10,474 nt of DNA. It comes from Minisyncoccota bacterium. GTDB lineage: Bacteria; Patescibacteriota; Minisyncoccia; Phycocordibacterales; JAQTLZ01. The stretch covers positions 1 through 10,474 of the forward strand of contig JAQTTF010000025.1 of the NCBI GenBank assembly GCA_028710915.1, in the 5' to 3' direction. Made by a program: the position numbers and the translations under genes. Position 1 is the first letter of the stretch. Each line of letters begins with the position of its first letter. Positions 1 through 6,399 of this stretch are shown piece by piece. Under the pieces are notes generated by a model that was given only the letters and a program-made list of their open reading frames with translations, searched no databases and was not told the origin of the DNA.

Positions 1-441
1 GGTTCTATAGGGTTTAGAGAAGTGAGCGAAGGAGTTACCAAATTCACTCCTCTTACTCGCTCTGCAGCTGCCGATCTCAATTTTACCCTCGCAATCGCGC
101 TCATCTCTGTCGTTATGGTAAATATTTATGCTATTCGAGAACTCGGCGCAAAAATTCATTTCGGTAAATTCTTTAATTTTCACGGTCCTATAGAATTTTT
201 CGTTGGAATTCTTGAACTTCTTGGAGAATTTGCAAAAGTTGTCTCTTTTTCATTTCGACTCTTCGGAAACGTGTTCGCTGGAGAGGTTCTTCTCATTATT
301 ATGGGGGCCTTGGCGCCATTTCTCGCTCCCATTCCGTTTCTTATGCTCGAAATCTTCGTAGGCTTCATACAAGCGCTGGTATTTTCAATGCTAACGCTTG
401 TATTTTTAAGCATTGCGGTCGAGCACGGAGAGGCGCATTAA
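1..441 (+). CDS. atpB: F1Fo-ATP synthase subunit a, 3' part (5' end outside window)
   Basis: Frame 1 is open from the first base, so the 146 residues seen are the C-terminal part of a longer gene; the GTG at 22 is an internal valine codon, not the start. Subunit a is the membrane stator that forms the two ion half-channels beside the c-ring. The visible part starts near the loop with ADLN (about residues 26-29), a family hallmark, and continues through the last membrane helices. The essential stator arginine is present in FRLFGNVFAGE, matching E. coli R210 followed by the E219 position. A glutamate (in MLEIF) sits seven residues before the conserved Gln of the last helix, where E. coli has H245; this swap is common in other bacteria. 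The Gln in FIQALVF matches E. coli Q252. The gene ends in GEAH and TAA, with a promoter between it and atpE. Confidence 0.96.
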   Translation, partial: GSIGFREVSEGVTKFTPLTRSAAADLNFTLAIALISVVMVNIYAIRELGAKIHFGKFFNFHGPIEFFVGILELLGEFAKVVSFSFRLFGNVFAGEVLLIIMGALAPFLAPIPFLMLEIFVGFIQALVFSMLTLVFLSIAVEHGEAH

Positions 442-474
442 ATCGAGATACACCAGATTTTCAACAGTCAAAAG

Positions 475-504
475 TTGATTTATGGGAGTGTTTTGAGGTA
501 TAAT
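475..504 (+). promoter_or_regulatory. sigma70-type promoter upstream of atpE
   Basis: A -35-like TTGATT at 475-480 and a perfect -10 TATAAT at 499-504 are separated by 18 bp. Transcription would start near 511. This is the best-formed promoter in the window. It lies in the 144-nt gap between atpB and atpE, the longest gap here, so the c subunit and the genes after it can probably be transcribed independently of atpB. This is a sequence match only; no start has been mapped. Confidence 0.75.
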
Positions 505-510
505 GCCGGC

Positions 511-585
511 ATCTTTTTTCGTTTTTGTTTTGTTTTTGAACCAAATTATTAATTATTAATTAGCCCAAACGGGCAAGTAAACACA
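511..585 (+). promoter_or_regulatory. AU-rich 5' leader of atpE
   Basis: The predicted leader of about 75 nt has three parts. A U-rich stretch with runs of four to six T broken by single C or G bases covers about 513-537. A 7-bp tandem repeat AATTATT lies at 544-550 and 551-557, with a partial third copy to 562. A small 4-bp GC hairpin GCCC-AAAC-GGGC lies at 563-574, ending 11 nt before the ATG. There is no Shine-Dalgarno sequence. In E. coli the atpE initiation region is known to act as a translation enhancer supporting the high c-subunit stoichiometry; a similar role here is inference. Confidence 0.45.
544..562 (+). repeat. 7-bp tandem repeat in the atpE leader
   Basis: The unit AATTATT occurs twice head to tail at 544-557 and is followed by AATTA, giving about 2.7 copies. 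It is pure A/T and lies 24 nt upstream of the atpE start, so it probably keeps this part of the leader unstructured. It could also be chance in an A/T-rich spacer. Confidence 0.5.
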
Positions 586-813
586 ATGGATATCAATACA
601 GTTAAGTTGATCGCGGTCGCAGCAACTATTATCGGAGGAACAGTCGGTCCAGCATTTGCTATCGGAAAGATCGGGGCAAAAGGACTTGAATCTATCGGAC
701 GAAACCCAGAAGCATCGTCAAAAATTCAGACAGCTATGGTGCTTTCTATCGCTTTCGCCGAAGCTATTGCTATTTACGCTTTGGTCGTGTCACTTATTAT
801 CAAGTTCGTTTAA
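586..813 (+). CDS. atpE: F1Fo-ATP synthase subunit c (rotor ring proteolipid)
   Basis: This 75-residue hairpin of two membrane helices forms the rotating c-ring. Helix 1 spans about residues 6-30, the polar loop carries R39-N40-P41 (GRNPEA), and helix 2 spans about 47-73. The ion-binding carboxylate is E59 in AFAEAIAIY. The Na+-ring signature of Ilyobacter-type c subunits (Gln in helix 1, Ser right after the carboxylate) is absent: the matching residues are I26 and A60, while Y64 is kept. That points to proton coupling, by inference. The helix 1 glycine pattern is irregular compared with the usual GxGxGxG. The gene ends in tandem TAA TAA. It has its own promoter and an AU-rich leader without Shine-Dalgarno; 21 nt separate it from atpF. 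Confidence 0.97.
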   Translation: MDINTVKLIAVAATIIGGTVGPAFAIGKIGAKGLESIGRNPEASSKIQTAMVLSIAFAEAIAIYALVVSLIIKFV

Positions 814-834
814 TAAAACGGATTTCATACAGCC

Positions 835-1347
835 ATGAGTGAACTCCTAAGTCATCTAGGAATAGATTGGAAGTTGCTACTTGCACAAGTAGTCAACTTT
901 GCAATTCTTGCTTTTATTCTTACCAAATTTGCTTACAAGCCGATCCTTGGGATGCTCAAAACACGAAGAGACGACATCGAGGAAGGGCTCAAAGCAAGTG
1001 AGGAATCAAAGGAAAGACTTTCTAAGACAAAAATAATTGAAGAAGAGCGAATTCTCGCTGCTGATAAAAAGGCTCTCGCCATGGTTCAAGATGCTGAAGT
1101 TACTGCAAAAAAGCGTGGTGAAGCAATCATGGAAGACAGCAAGAAAAAGAGCGAGGGGATCATGGAAAGTGCTCATAAATCTATTGAGCAAGAACGAGGC
1201 CGAATGTCCGAAGAGGTAGAAAGCGAGGCAAAAATGCTCGTCCGGATGAGTCTCGAAAAAGTCATTGGGAAAATGGATTTCAGTTCCAAAGACGAGATGC
1301 TTATTGCTGATGCCCTCAAAGAAATGAAAGCTGTTTCCCATAAATAA
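835..1347 (+). CDS. atpF: F1Fo-ATP synthase subunit b (peripheral stalk)
   Basis: This 170-residue protein has one N-terminal membrane helix (about residues 12-33, WKLLLAQVVNFAILAFILTK) and then a long, highly charged helix rich in Lys, Glu and Ala up to about residue 150. That is the usual layout of subunit b, which dimerises as a coiled coil and holds the F1 head still by contacting delta. The YKPILGMLKTRRDDI segment just after the membrane helix is typical of the family. Length is close to the usual 155-175. The ATG at 835 places the membrane helix correctly. No Shine-Dalgarno precedes it. It ends 2 nt before atpH. Confidence 0.96.
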   Translation: MSELLSHLGIDWKLLLAQVVNFAILAFILTKFAYKPILGMLKTRRDDIEEGLKASEESKERLSKTKIIEEERILAADKKALAMVQDAEVTAKKRGEAIMEDSKKKSEGIMESAHKSIEQERGRMSEEVESEAKMLVRMSLEKVIGKMDFSSKDEMLIADALKEMKAVSHK

Positions 1348-1349
1348 TT

Positions 1350-1727
1350 ATGAAATACAAGCCAAAACAATATGCTGAAGCTCTCTATGGCGTCTTGGAT
1401 GAAAAATCGGGAGACGAAAAAAAGCTTATCAAGCAATTTGTTCTGACTTTAAAGAAAAATCGAGACTCTGCTAAATTGCCGCTTATTCTCAAACACTTTG
1501 AAAAAATATTTACGGAAAAGAATGGATTGATCAAAGTGGAAGTCGAATCGGCACAAGAACTTAGTCCGAAAGTGCGAAAAGAAATCGAATCGGCGGTCGG
1601 AGGGAAAGCCCTTTTTGAAGAAAAGATCAATCCAAAACTTCTCGCTGGTGTCCGAATACTTCTGAACGACTCGATCTTCATAGACTCATCAGCTTTGCGC
1701 CATATTACTAACGTATTCTCAAAATAA
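1350..1727 (+). CDS. atpH: F1Fo-ATP synthase subunit delta, compact form
   Basis: The 125-residue product sits exactly where atpH belongs, between atpF and atpA. Delta connects the b stalk to the top of the F1 head. The N-terminal YAEALYGVL motif and the C-terminal segment (LLAGVRILLNDSIFIDSS, about residues 97-114) match the two recognisable ends of the OSCP/delta family. The usual length is about 175-180, so roughly 50 residues are missing, mainly from the N-terminal helical domain and the linker. The frame is intact and the gene is tightly packed (2 nt after atpF, 4 nt before atpA), so this looks like a naturally compact form rather than a broken gene. Identity rests partly on position because delta is poorly conserved. 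Confidence 0.88.
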   Translation: MKYKPKQYAEALYGVLDEKSGDEKKLIKQFVLTLKKNRDSAKLPLILKHFEKIFTEKNGLIKVEVESAQELSPKVRKEIESAVGGKALFEEKINPKLLAGVRILLNDSIFIDSSALRHITNVFSK

Positions 1728-1731
1728 CATC

Positions 1732-3264
1732 ATGTCATCGCCAATCATCGACAATCTCAAAAGTGAAATCGGAGGGTACAAGCGCGAAGCTCGTGCTCAG
1801 AAAATCGGAAAAGTGACCGAAGTGGGAGACGGCATTGCCCGACTTTCGGGACTTTCCGATGTTTCGATGCAAGAAATGGTGGAATTTGAAACTGCGTCCG
1901 GCAAAGTCTCCGGTGTGGCGTTTAACCTCGAAGAGGACAGCGTCGGTGTTATCGTTCTTGGAGACTACAAAAAAATTAAGGAAGGGGATATCGTCACTCA
2001 CGCAGGACGGGTGCTTTCTGTGCCAGTAGGAGATGAGCTTATCGGACGAGTAGTGGATCCTCTTGGGAATCCGCTTGATGGCAAGGGCCCAATTTTTAAA
2101 GCAGGAGCAAAAGAATTTTATCCTACAGAAAAAGTTGCGCCGTCTGTTATCGCACGTTCTCCGGTAAATACTCCCATTCACACAGGTATCAAAGCTATCG
2201 ACTCAATGATCCCAATTGGACGGGGACAACGAGAGCTCATCATTGGAGACCGACAGGTGGGAAAGACTTCTATCGCGATCGATACCATCATCAACCAGAA
2301 AAACGACACACGATATCAGACACCGATCTGTATTTACGTCGCAATTGGTCAGAAGGAATCAAAGATTGCAAAAATTATCGCAACTCTGGAAGCTGCGGGC
2401 GCGATGAAATACACAATTGTAGTTTCTGCTCCATCTTCTTCACCAACTTCGATGCGATACCTCGCTCCGTATTCAGCAACAGCAATCGGAGAATATTTTA
2501 TGGATAAAGGGAAGGACGCACTCGTTATTTACGACGATCTTTCAAAACAAGCTATCGCTTACCGAGAAATTTCTTTGCTTCTCCGACGACCACCGAGCCG
2601 TGAAGCATATCCGGGAGATATTTTCTACCTTCACTCGCGACTTCTCGAGCGATCAGCAAAACTTTCAAAAGAAAACGGGGGAGGTTCGCTCACCTCGCTT
2701 CCAATCATTGAAACGCAGCTTGGAGACGTGGCTGCATACATTCCAACCAACGTTATTTCCATCACCGACGGACAGATCTATCTCGAATCAGAGCTCTTCA
2801 ACCAAGGTATGCGACCCGCAGTGAACGCCGGACTTTCAGTGTCTCGCGTGGGTTCCGCCGCACAGACCAAAGCGATGAAGAAAGTGGCAGGGAAACTTCG
2901 ACTCGAGCTCGCGCAGTACCGAGAACTTGCAGCCTTTTCACAATTCGCTTCGGAACTCGACGAATCCACCCAGAAAACACTCGCCCGAGGAAAAGTGCTT
3001 ACAGAATGTTTGAAACAAGACGAACTCGTTCCAATTCCATTCGAAAAACAGGCAGTTTTGATTTACGCAGCAACAAACGGCTACCTCGACAAAGTTCCAG
3101 CCGAGAAAATCGTAGATGCAGGAATTGCCGTTATTGATTACCTTGAAAAAATGCACAAAGAGAAAATCTTCGAGGCAATCAAGAAATCCGGAGAAATGTC
3201 AGATGACACTCTCAAAATTTTGAAAGCTGGACTTGAGGATTGGGTAAAGATGCAAAATAAATAA
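1732..3264 (+). CDS. atpA: F1Fo-ATP synthase subunit alpha
   Basis: This full-length 510-residue protein is the non-catalytic nucleotide-binding subunit of the F1 hexamer. It has an N-terminal beta-barrel (about 25-92), the nucleotide-binding domain (about 93-375) and a C-terminal helical domain. Walker A is GDRQVGKT at 172-179, where most alphas have GDRQTGKT. Walker B is ALVIYDDL at 263-270. The family signature PAVNAGLSVSRVGSAAQ is at 362-378 and contains the arginine finger R372, matching E. coli R376. Arginine codons are strikingly biased: 15 of 22 are CGA and none is AGA or AGG. No Shine-Dalgarno precedes the ATG. It follows atpH by 4 nt and precedes atpG by 5 nt. Confidence 0.98.
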   Translation: MSSPIIDNLKSEIGGYKREARAQKIGKVTEVGDGIARLSGLSDVSMQEMVEFETASGKVSGVAFNLEEDSVGVIVLGDYKKIKEGDIVTHAGRVLSVPVGDELIGRVVDPLGNPLDGKGPIFKAGAKEFYPTEKVAPSVIARSPVNTPIHTGIKAIDSMIPIGRGQRELIIGDRQVGKTSIAIDTIINQKNDTRYQTPICIYVAIGQKESKIAKIIATLEAAGAMKYTIVVSAPSSSPTSMRYLAPYSATAIGEYFMDKGKDALVIYDDLSKQAIAYREISLLLRRPPSREAYPGDIFYLHSRLLERSAKLSKENGGGSLTSLPIIETQLGDVAAYIPTNVISITDGQIYLESELFNQGMRPAVNAGLSVSRVGSAAQTKAMKKVAGKLRLELAQYRELAAFSQFASELDESTQKTLARGKVLTECLKQDELVPIPFEKQAVLIYAATNGYLDKVPAEKIVDAGIAVIDYLEKMHKEKIFEAIKKSGEMSDDTLKILKAGLEDWVKMQNK

Positions 3265-3269
3265 TACAA

Positions 3270-4202
3270 ATGCAGTCGCTTCGAGATATTAAAAAAAGAA
3301 TCAAGTCGGTCAAGAACATCGAACAAATTACCAAGGCGATGGAGGTGGTTTCGATGACCAAGATGCGAAAAAGTCAGAGCTATGCGCTCCGTGCTCGCCC
3401 ATATGCTGTTGCTGGATTTGAAATGCTCGAAAATCTTCTCAAAAGAACCACAAAACTTCCTGAACTTCTCGTTCCTAGGAAAGTAGAATCATCGCTTCTC
3501 GTCATTGTAACCACCGACAAGGGCCTTGTGGGAGCTTTTAACGACAATATTGTAAGAAAAGCGCAGGCTTGGGTAAATGAGAAGCAAGCAAAAGGGGAAA
3601 TCTTCAAAGTCATTACCATAGGAAAGAAAGCGAAAGACTATTGTGACCGCAAGAAAATTGCGATCGGAAAAAGCTTTCTTGATTTCGGCGATTATTCCGA
3701 AGCAGATGAAGTACTTCCTGCAGGAGACATTATTTTGAACGGTTTTCTCGAGAAAAATTGGGATACCGTCGATATCATTTACACCCACTTCAAAACAACG
3801 CTTCGACAAGAAACAGTGCTTCGAAAACTTTTACCTGTTACAGAAACGGGAATTCAAGAAATTATCCGAGGTATCGTCCCGGAATACGGAAAATATTCAA
3901 ACGTACACAACGGCCTTTCACACGTAGAGCACCGATACAATTTTAAATATAAATTCGAACCATCACCGCTTCAAATTTTGGACGTACTCATTCCAGAACT
4001 TCTCCGATTGCACATCTATCACGTCATTCTGGAGAGTAATGCATCGGAGCACTCCGCAAGAATGATAACGATGAAAAATGCTTCGGACAACGCAAGGGAA
4101 TTAAAAGGGGAACTGAATCTTTCATACAATCAAGCCAGACAGTCGGGAATCACAGCACAACTTAGCGAAATTATAGCCGGTCGAGAGGCTCTAGAATCAT
4201 AA
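3270..4202 (+). CDS. atpG: F1Fo-ATP synthase subunit gamma (central stalk)
   Basis: The 310-residue product is the rotating shaft between the c-ring and the alpha/beta hexamer. The N-terminal helix (about 1-58) carries the family motif ITKAMEVVSMTKMRKSQ. The C-terminal helix (about 235-305) carries SEHSARMITMKNASDNA and SYNQARQSGITAQLSEI, which pair with it in the coiled coil. The central Rossmann-like domain lies between. It is about 20 residues longer than E. coli gamma (287); the extra length seems to lie in the middle, in the charged, His-containing stretch near residues 205-230. The ATG at 3270 puts the N-terminal helix at the right place. There is no Shine-Dalgarno. It is 14 nt upstream of atpD. 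Confidence 0.97.
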   Translation: MQSLRDIKKRIKSVKNIEQITKAMEVVSMTKMRKSQSYALRARPYAVAGFEMLENLLKRTTKLPELLVPRKVESSLLVIVTTDKGLVGAFNDNIVRKAQAWVNEKQAKGEIFKVITIGKKAKDYCDRKKIAIGKSFLDFGDYSEADEVLPAGDIILNGFLEKNWDTVDIIYTHFKTTLRQETVLRKLLPVTETGIQEIIRGIVPEYGKYSNVHNGLSHVEHRYNFKYKFEPSPLQILDVLIPELLRLHIYHVILESNASEHSARMITMKNASDNARELKGELNLSYNQARQSGITAQLSEIIAGREALES

Positions 4203-4216
4203 AATAATTAAAAATC

Positions 4217-5590
4217 ATGCAAAAATCAAAAGGAAAAATAGTTCAGATCATCGGTACGGTCGTTGACGTCGAATTTGAAGAAGGCTCGCTCCCGCTTCTT
4301 TACAACGCGCTCACGATCGGCGAGGGAAAGACGATGGTGACTCTCGAAGTAGCCCGACACCTTGGCTTTGGACAAATCCGTGCAATTGCGCTCAATTCTA
4401 CCGATGGACTGAAACGTGGTGCTGAAGTTCACGATACCGGTGCTCCTATTTCCGTTCCCGTCGGAAAAGAAGTCCTCGGAAATCTTTTCAACGTCTTCGG
4501 AAACACAATTGATGCAAACGCAAAGCAGAACTTCACCAAACGATGGCCAATCCACCGACAAGCTCCTCCTCTTGTGGACCAGCTTCCAAAAACAGAGATT
4601 TTCGAAACAGGAATTAAAGTTATCGACCTTCTTGCTCCGTTCGTTCGAGGGGGAAAGGTGGGACTTTTCGGAGGAGCAGGGGTGGGTAAGACCGTTCTTT
4701 TGAAGGAGCTCATTCGAAACGTGGCCGAGGAATCCGGAGGTGTGTCTGTATTTGCCGGAGTGGGAGAGCGAACTCGAGAAGGAAACGATCTTCTTTTGGA
4801 AATGCAGGAATCAAAAGTTATCGACAAAGCAGCGCTCGTGTTTGGACAAATGAACGAAGTGCCGGGTGCTCGCGCACGTGTCGCCCTTTCAGCACTTACC
4901 ATGGCTGAATATTTCCGCGACGAAGAATCAAAAGACGTGCTCCTTTTCATCGACAACATTTTCCGATTCTCACAGGCGGGTTCTGAAGTAGCCGCACTTC
5001 TCGGTAAAATGCCATCAGCTGTGGGATATCAGTCAACACTCGCAACAGAAATGGGAGAGCTTCAGGAACGCATCACCTCAACAAAGAAAGGTGCTATTAC
5101 GTCTGTGCAAGCTATTTACGTTCCTGCTGACGACATCACTGACCCAGCGCCTGCAACCGTGTTTTCTCACCTCGACTCTACTATTGTGCTTTCTCGAGCC
5201 CTCACAGAGCTTGGCATTTATCCTGCCGTGGATCCGCTTGCTTCCACTTCTTCGGCCCTCGATCCCAAAATTGTTGGAAAAGAACACTATATGGTCGCCC
5301 GAGCCGTTCAGAAAACGCTTCAGCGATATTCAGAACTTCAAGACATCATTAACCTTCTCGGTATCGAAGAATTGTCTCCAGAGGACAGAGTACTCGTAGC
5401 CCGCGCTCGAAAGATCCAGAAATTCCTCTCACAACCATTCTTCGTGGCGGAGGTCTTCAGTGGTATCGCCGGTAAATTCGTAAAGCGAGAAGACACAATC
5501 CAGAGCTTTAAAGAAATCCTCGAAGGAAAGCATGACGACAAATCAGAAGAAATGTTCTATATGAAAGGAGGAATTAAGGAAGTTAAGTAA
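4217..5590 (+). CDS. atpD: F1Fo-ATP synthase subunit beta (catalytic)
   Basis: This 457-residue protein is the catalytic subunit of F1. It has an N-terminal barrel (about 5-75), Walker A GGAGVGKT at 152-159, the catalytic glutamate E184 in GVGERTREGND, and Walker B LLFID ending at D246. The family signature PAVDPLASTS is at 336-345, followed by SALDP where many betas have RxLDP. The C-terminal DELSEED lever that contacts gamma and epsilon reads EELSPED (about 384-390), with a proline in place of the second Glu. Arginine codons are 13 CGA of 21. Length is slightly below the usual 460-475. A strong hairpin begins 30 nt after the stop and separates this gene from atpC. Confidence 0.98.
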   Translation: MQKSKGKIVQIIGTVVDVEFEEGSLPLLYNALTIGEGKTMVTLEVARHLGFGQIRAIALNSTDGLKRGAEVHDTGAPISVPVGKEVLGNLFNVFGNTIDANAKQNFTKRWPIHRQAPPLVDQLPKTEIFETGIKVIDLLAPFVRGGKVGLFGGAGVGKTVLLKELIRNVAEESGGVSVFAGVGERTREGNDLLLEMQESKVIDKAALVFGQMNEVPGARARVALSALTMAEYFRDEESKDVLLFIDNIFRFSQAGSEVAALLGKMPSAVGYQSTLATEMGELQERITSTKKGAITSVQAIYVPADDITDPAPATVFSHLDSTIVLSRALTELGIYPAVDPLASTSSALDPKIVGKEHYMVARAVQKTLQRYSELQDIINLLGIEELSPEDRVLVARARKIQKFLSQPFFVAEVFSGIAGKFVKREDTIQSFKEILEGKHDDKSEEMFYMKGGIKEVK

Positions 5591-5608
5591 ATTAACGAGC
5601 GCAGCGAC

Positions 5609-5614
5609 TATAAT
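5609..5614 (+). promoter_or_regulatory. possible -10 element before the atpD-atpC hairpin
   Basis: A perfect TATAAT lies in the atpD-atpC gap. If used, transcription would start at about 5621, the first base of the hairpin, giving an atpC transcript with a 5'-terminal stem-loop. No convincing -35 is seen at 16-18 bp spacing and there is no TGn extension, so it may be a chance match. Confidence 0.3.
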
Positions 5615-5620
5615 TTCTTA

Positions 5621-5660
5621 ACCCCGCCCTGATTCAGATGTATTTGGGTCAGGGCGGGGT
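5621..5660 (+). terminator. Strong GC hairpin between atpD and atpC (terminator, attenuator or processing site)
   Basis: A perfect 12-bp inverted repeat has left arm ACCCCGCCCTGA at 5621-5632 and right arm TCAGGGCGGGGT at 5649-5660. Four further pairs, two of them G-U, can extend the stem inward and leave an 8-nt loop. The stem is stable enough for an intrinsic terminator, but the 3' flank has only a four-T run starting 5 nt after the stem. Read-through into atpC is therefore likely. It could lower epsilon expression, protect an mRNA end after processing, or be a dispersed hairpin repeat. The flank at 5664-5676 is itself a short palindrome (GATTTT-G-AAAATC). Confidence 0.6.
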
Positions 5661-5700
5661 GATGATTTTGAAAATCGCTCCGCTCATAACAAAATCAATC

Positions 5701-5943
5701 ATGCACGTCGGAGTTTATACAATCAAAGATACGCTCTTTAACGAAGAGGCAACAAAAGTCATTGCAAAAACAACAACTGGAGAAATCACCATTCTGCCAG
5801 ATCATCTTCCTATTGTTTCAACTCTCGTTCCTGGAATTTTGAGAATTTTTGAGAAAAATGGGGTTGAAAAAACTATTGAAATCAAATCAGGTGTTCTCGA
5901 AATCCGCCCAGAAAGCAAAATTGTGATTCTCGCAAGCGCTTAA
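5701..5943 (+). CDS. atpC: F1Fo-ATP synthase subunit epsilon, beta-domain only
   Basis: With the start at the ATG at 5701 the product is 80 residues: MHVGVYTIKDTLF, then GEITILPDHLPIVSTLVPG (about 28-46), then VLEIRPESKIVILA at the end. These match the epsilon N-terminal beta-sandwich that binds gamma and the c-ring. In-frame ATGs at 5638 (inside the hairpin loop) and 5662 would add 21 or 13 residues. I reject them because the family normally begins right at the strand starting here, and the extra residues overlap or abut the hairpin. The C-terminal two-helix domain (about 45-50 residues), which in E. coli and Bacillus can block ATP hydrolysis, is entirely absent. Short epsilons are known in some other bacteria. 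No Shine-Dalgarno is seen. Confidence 0.9.
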   Translation: MHVGVYTIKDTLFNEEATKVIAKTTTGEITILPDHLPIVSTLVPGILRIFEKNGVEKTIEIKSGVLEIRPESKIVILASA

Positions 5944-5947
5944 TCGG

Positions 5948-5963
5948 TGCTACAATTTTTAGT
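5948..5963 (+). promoter_or_regulatory. Extended -10 promoter giving a leaderless NUDIX mRNA
   Basis: TGC followed by TACAAT (5948-5956) is a good extended -10 element. Seven bases separate it from the ATG at 5964, so the expected start site falls on or next to the A of the start codon. No -35 of good quality is present, as is usual for extended -10 promoters. It overlaps the end of the atpC region by only a few bases and would uncouple the next genes from the ATP synthase operon. Confidence 0.65.
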
Positions 5964-6395
5964 ATGCAAAAAGGAATTGATTATGTCGGCGTAGGTGTAG
6001 TCTTTTTCTGTGTTGATGAAAAAGGAAATTTGATAATGGCGAAGCGAAGTCAAAACACCCGAAACGAACACGGTAAATGGGACTGCGGTGGCGGAGGAAT
6101 TGAAATTGGAGAAACAGCCGAAGAAACTCTCAAAAGAGAAATCATTGAAGAGTATGGAGTTAAGATTATTTCATACGAATTTATGGGGTTTCGAGATGCT
6201 TTTCCAGAAAGAAACGGCGAACGGCAACACTGGGTTGTTCTTGACTTCAAGGTACTCATCGATCCTATGGGGCTTCGGATAGGTGAGCCGGATAAATTTG
6301 ATGACATTGGAATTTTCCCGATGGATAAGTTACCCACACCAATCCATAGCCAGATTCCAAAAGCTTTGGCAAAATATAAAGACAAATTTTTCTAA
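5964..6395 (+). CDS. NUDIX hydrolase (MutT-like)
   Basis: The 143-residue protein contains a complete NUDIX box at about 44-66, matching GX5EX7REUXEEXGU exactly, with the Mg2+-binding REIIEE core at R58-E63. NUDIX enzymes hydrolyse a nucleoside diphosphate linked to another group; substrates range from oxidised dNTPs to NDP-sugars and cofactors. The MAKRS then HGKWDCGGGGIE arrangement resembles MutT-like nucleotide-pool enzymes, but the substrate cannot be read from the sequence. It could be linked to the nucleotidyltransferase that starts 4 nt after its stop. The ATG at 5964 is supported by the extended -10 element 7 nt upstream, which predicts a leaderless transcript. Confidence 0.92.
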   Translation: MQKGIDYVGVGVVFFCVDEKGNLIMAKRSQNTRNEHGKWDCGGGGIEIGETAEETLKREIIEEYGVKIISYEFMGFRDAFPERNGERQHWVVLDFKVLIDPMGLRIGEPDKFDDIGIFPMDKLPTPIHSQIPKALAKYKDKFF

Positions 6396-6399
6396 ATAT

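Noticed and set aside
22..441. GTG at 22 as the start of atpB
   Set aside because: The frame is open to base 1 and the upstream codons continue plausible subunit a sequence; the known family has several more membrane helices before this point.
461..478. Inverted repeat TCAAC/GTTGA next to the atpE promoter as an operator or terminator
   Set aside because: Only 5 bp with an 8-nt loop and no extension or U-tract; expected by chance in A/T-rich sequence.
4429..4959. Long open frame on the minus strand opposite atpD (176 codons)
   Set aside because: It is antisense to the conserved catalytic core of atpD, has a low-complexity Ser/Arg/Pro composition typical of antisense frames, and shows no recognisable domain.
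5638..5700. N-terminal extension of atpC from the ATG at 5638 or 5662
   Set aside because: 5638 lies in the loop of the strong hairpin, 5662 directly after it, and the added residues do not match the epsilon family, which fits a start at 5701.
6283..6399. N-terminal extension of the nucleotidyltransferase
   Set aside because: It would overlap the NUDIX gene by over 100 nt in another frame, and the nucleotide-binding signature normally begins within a few residues of the start, as it does from 6400.
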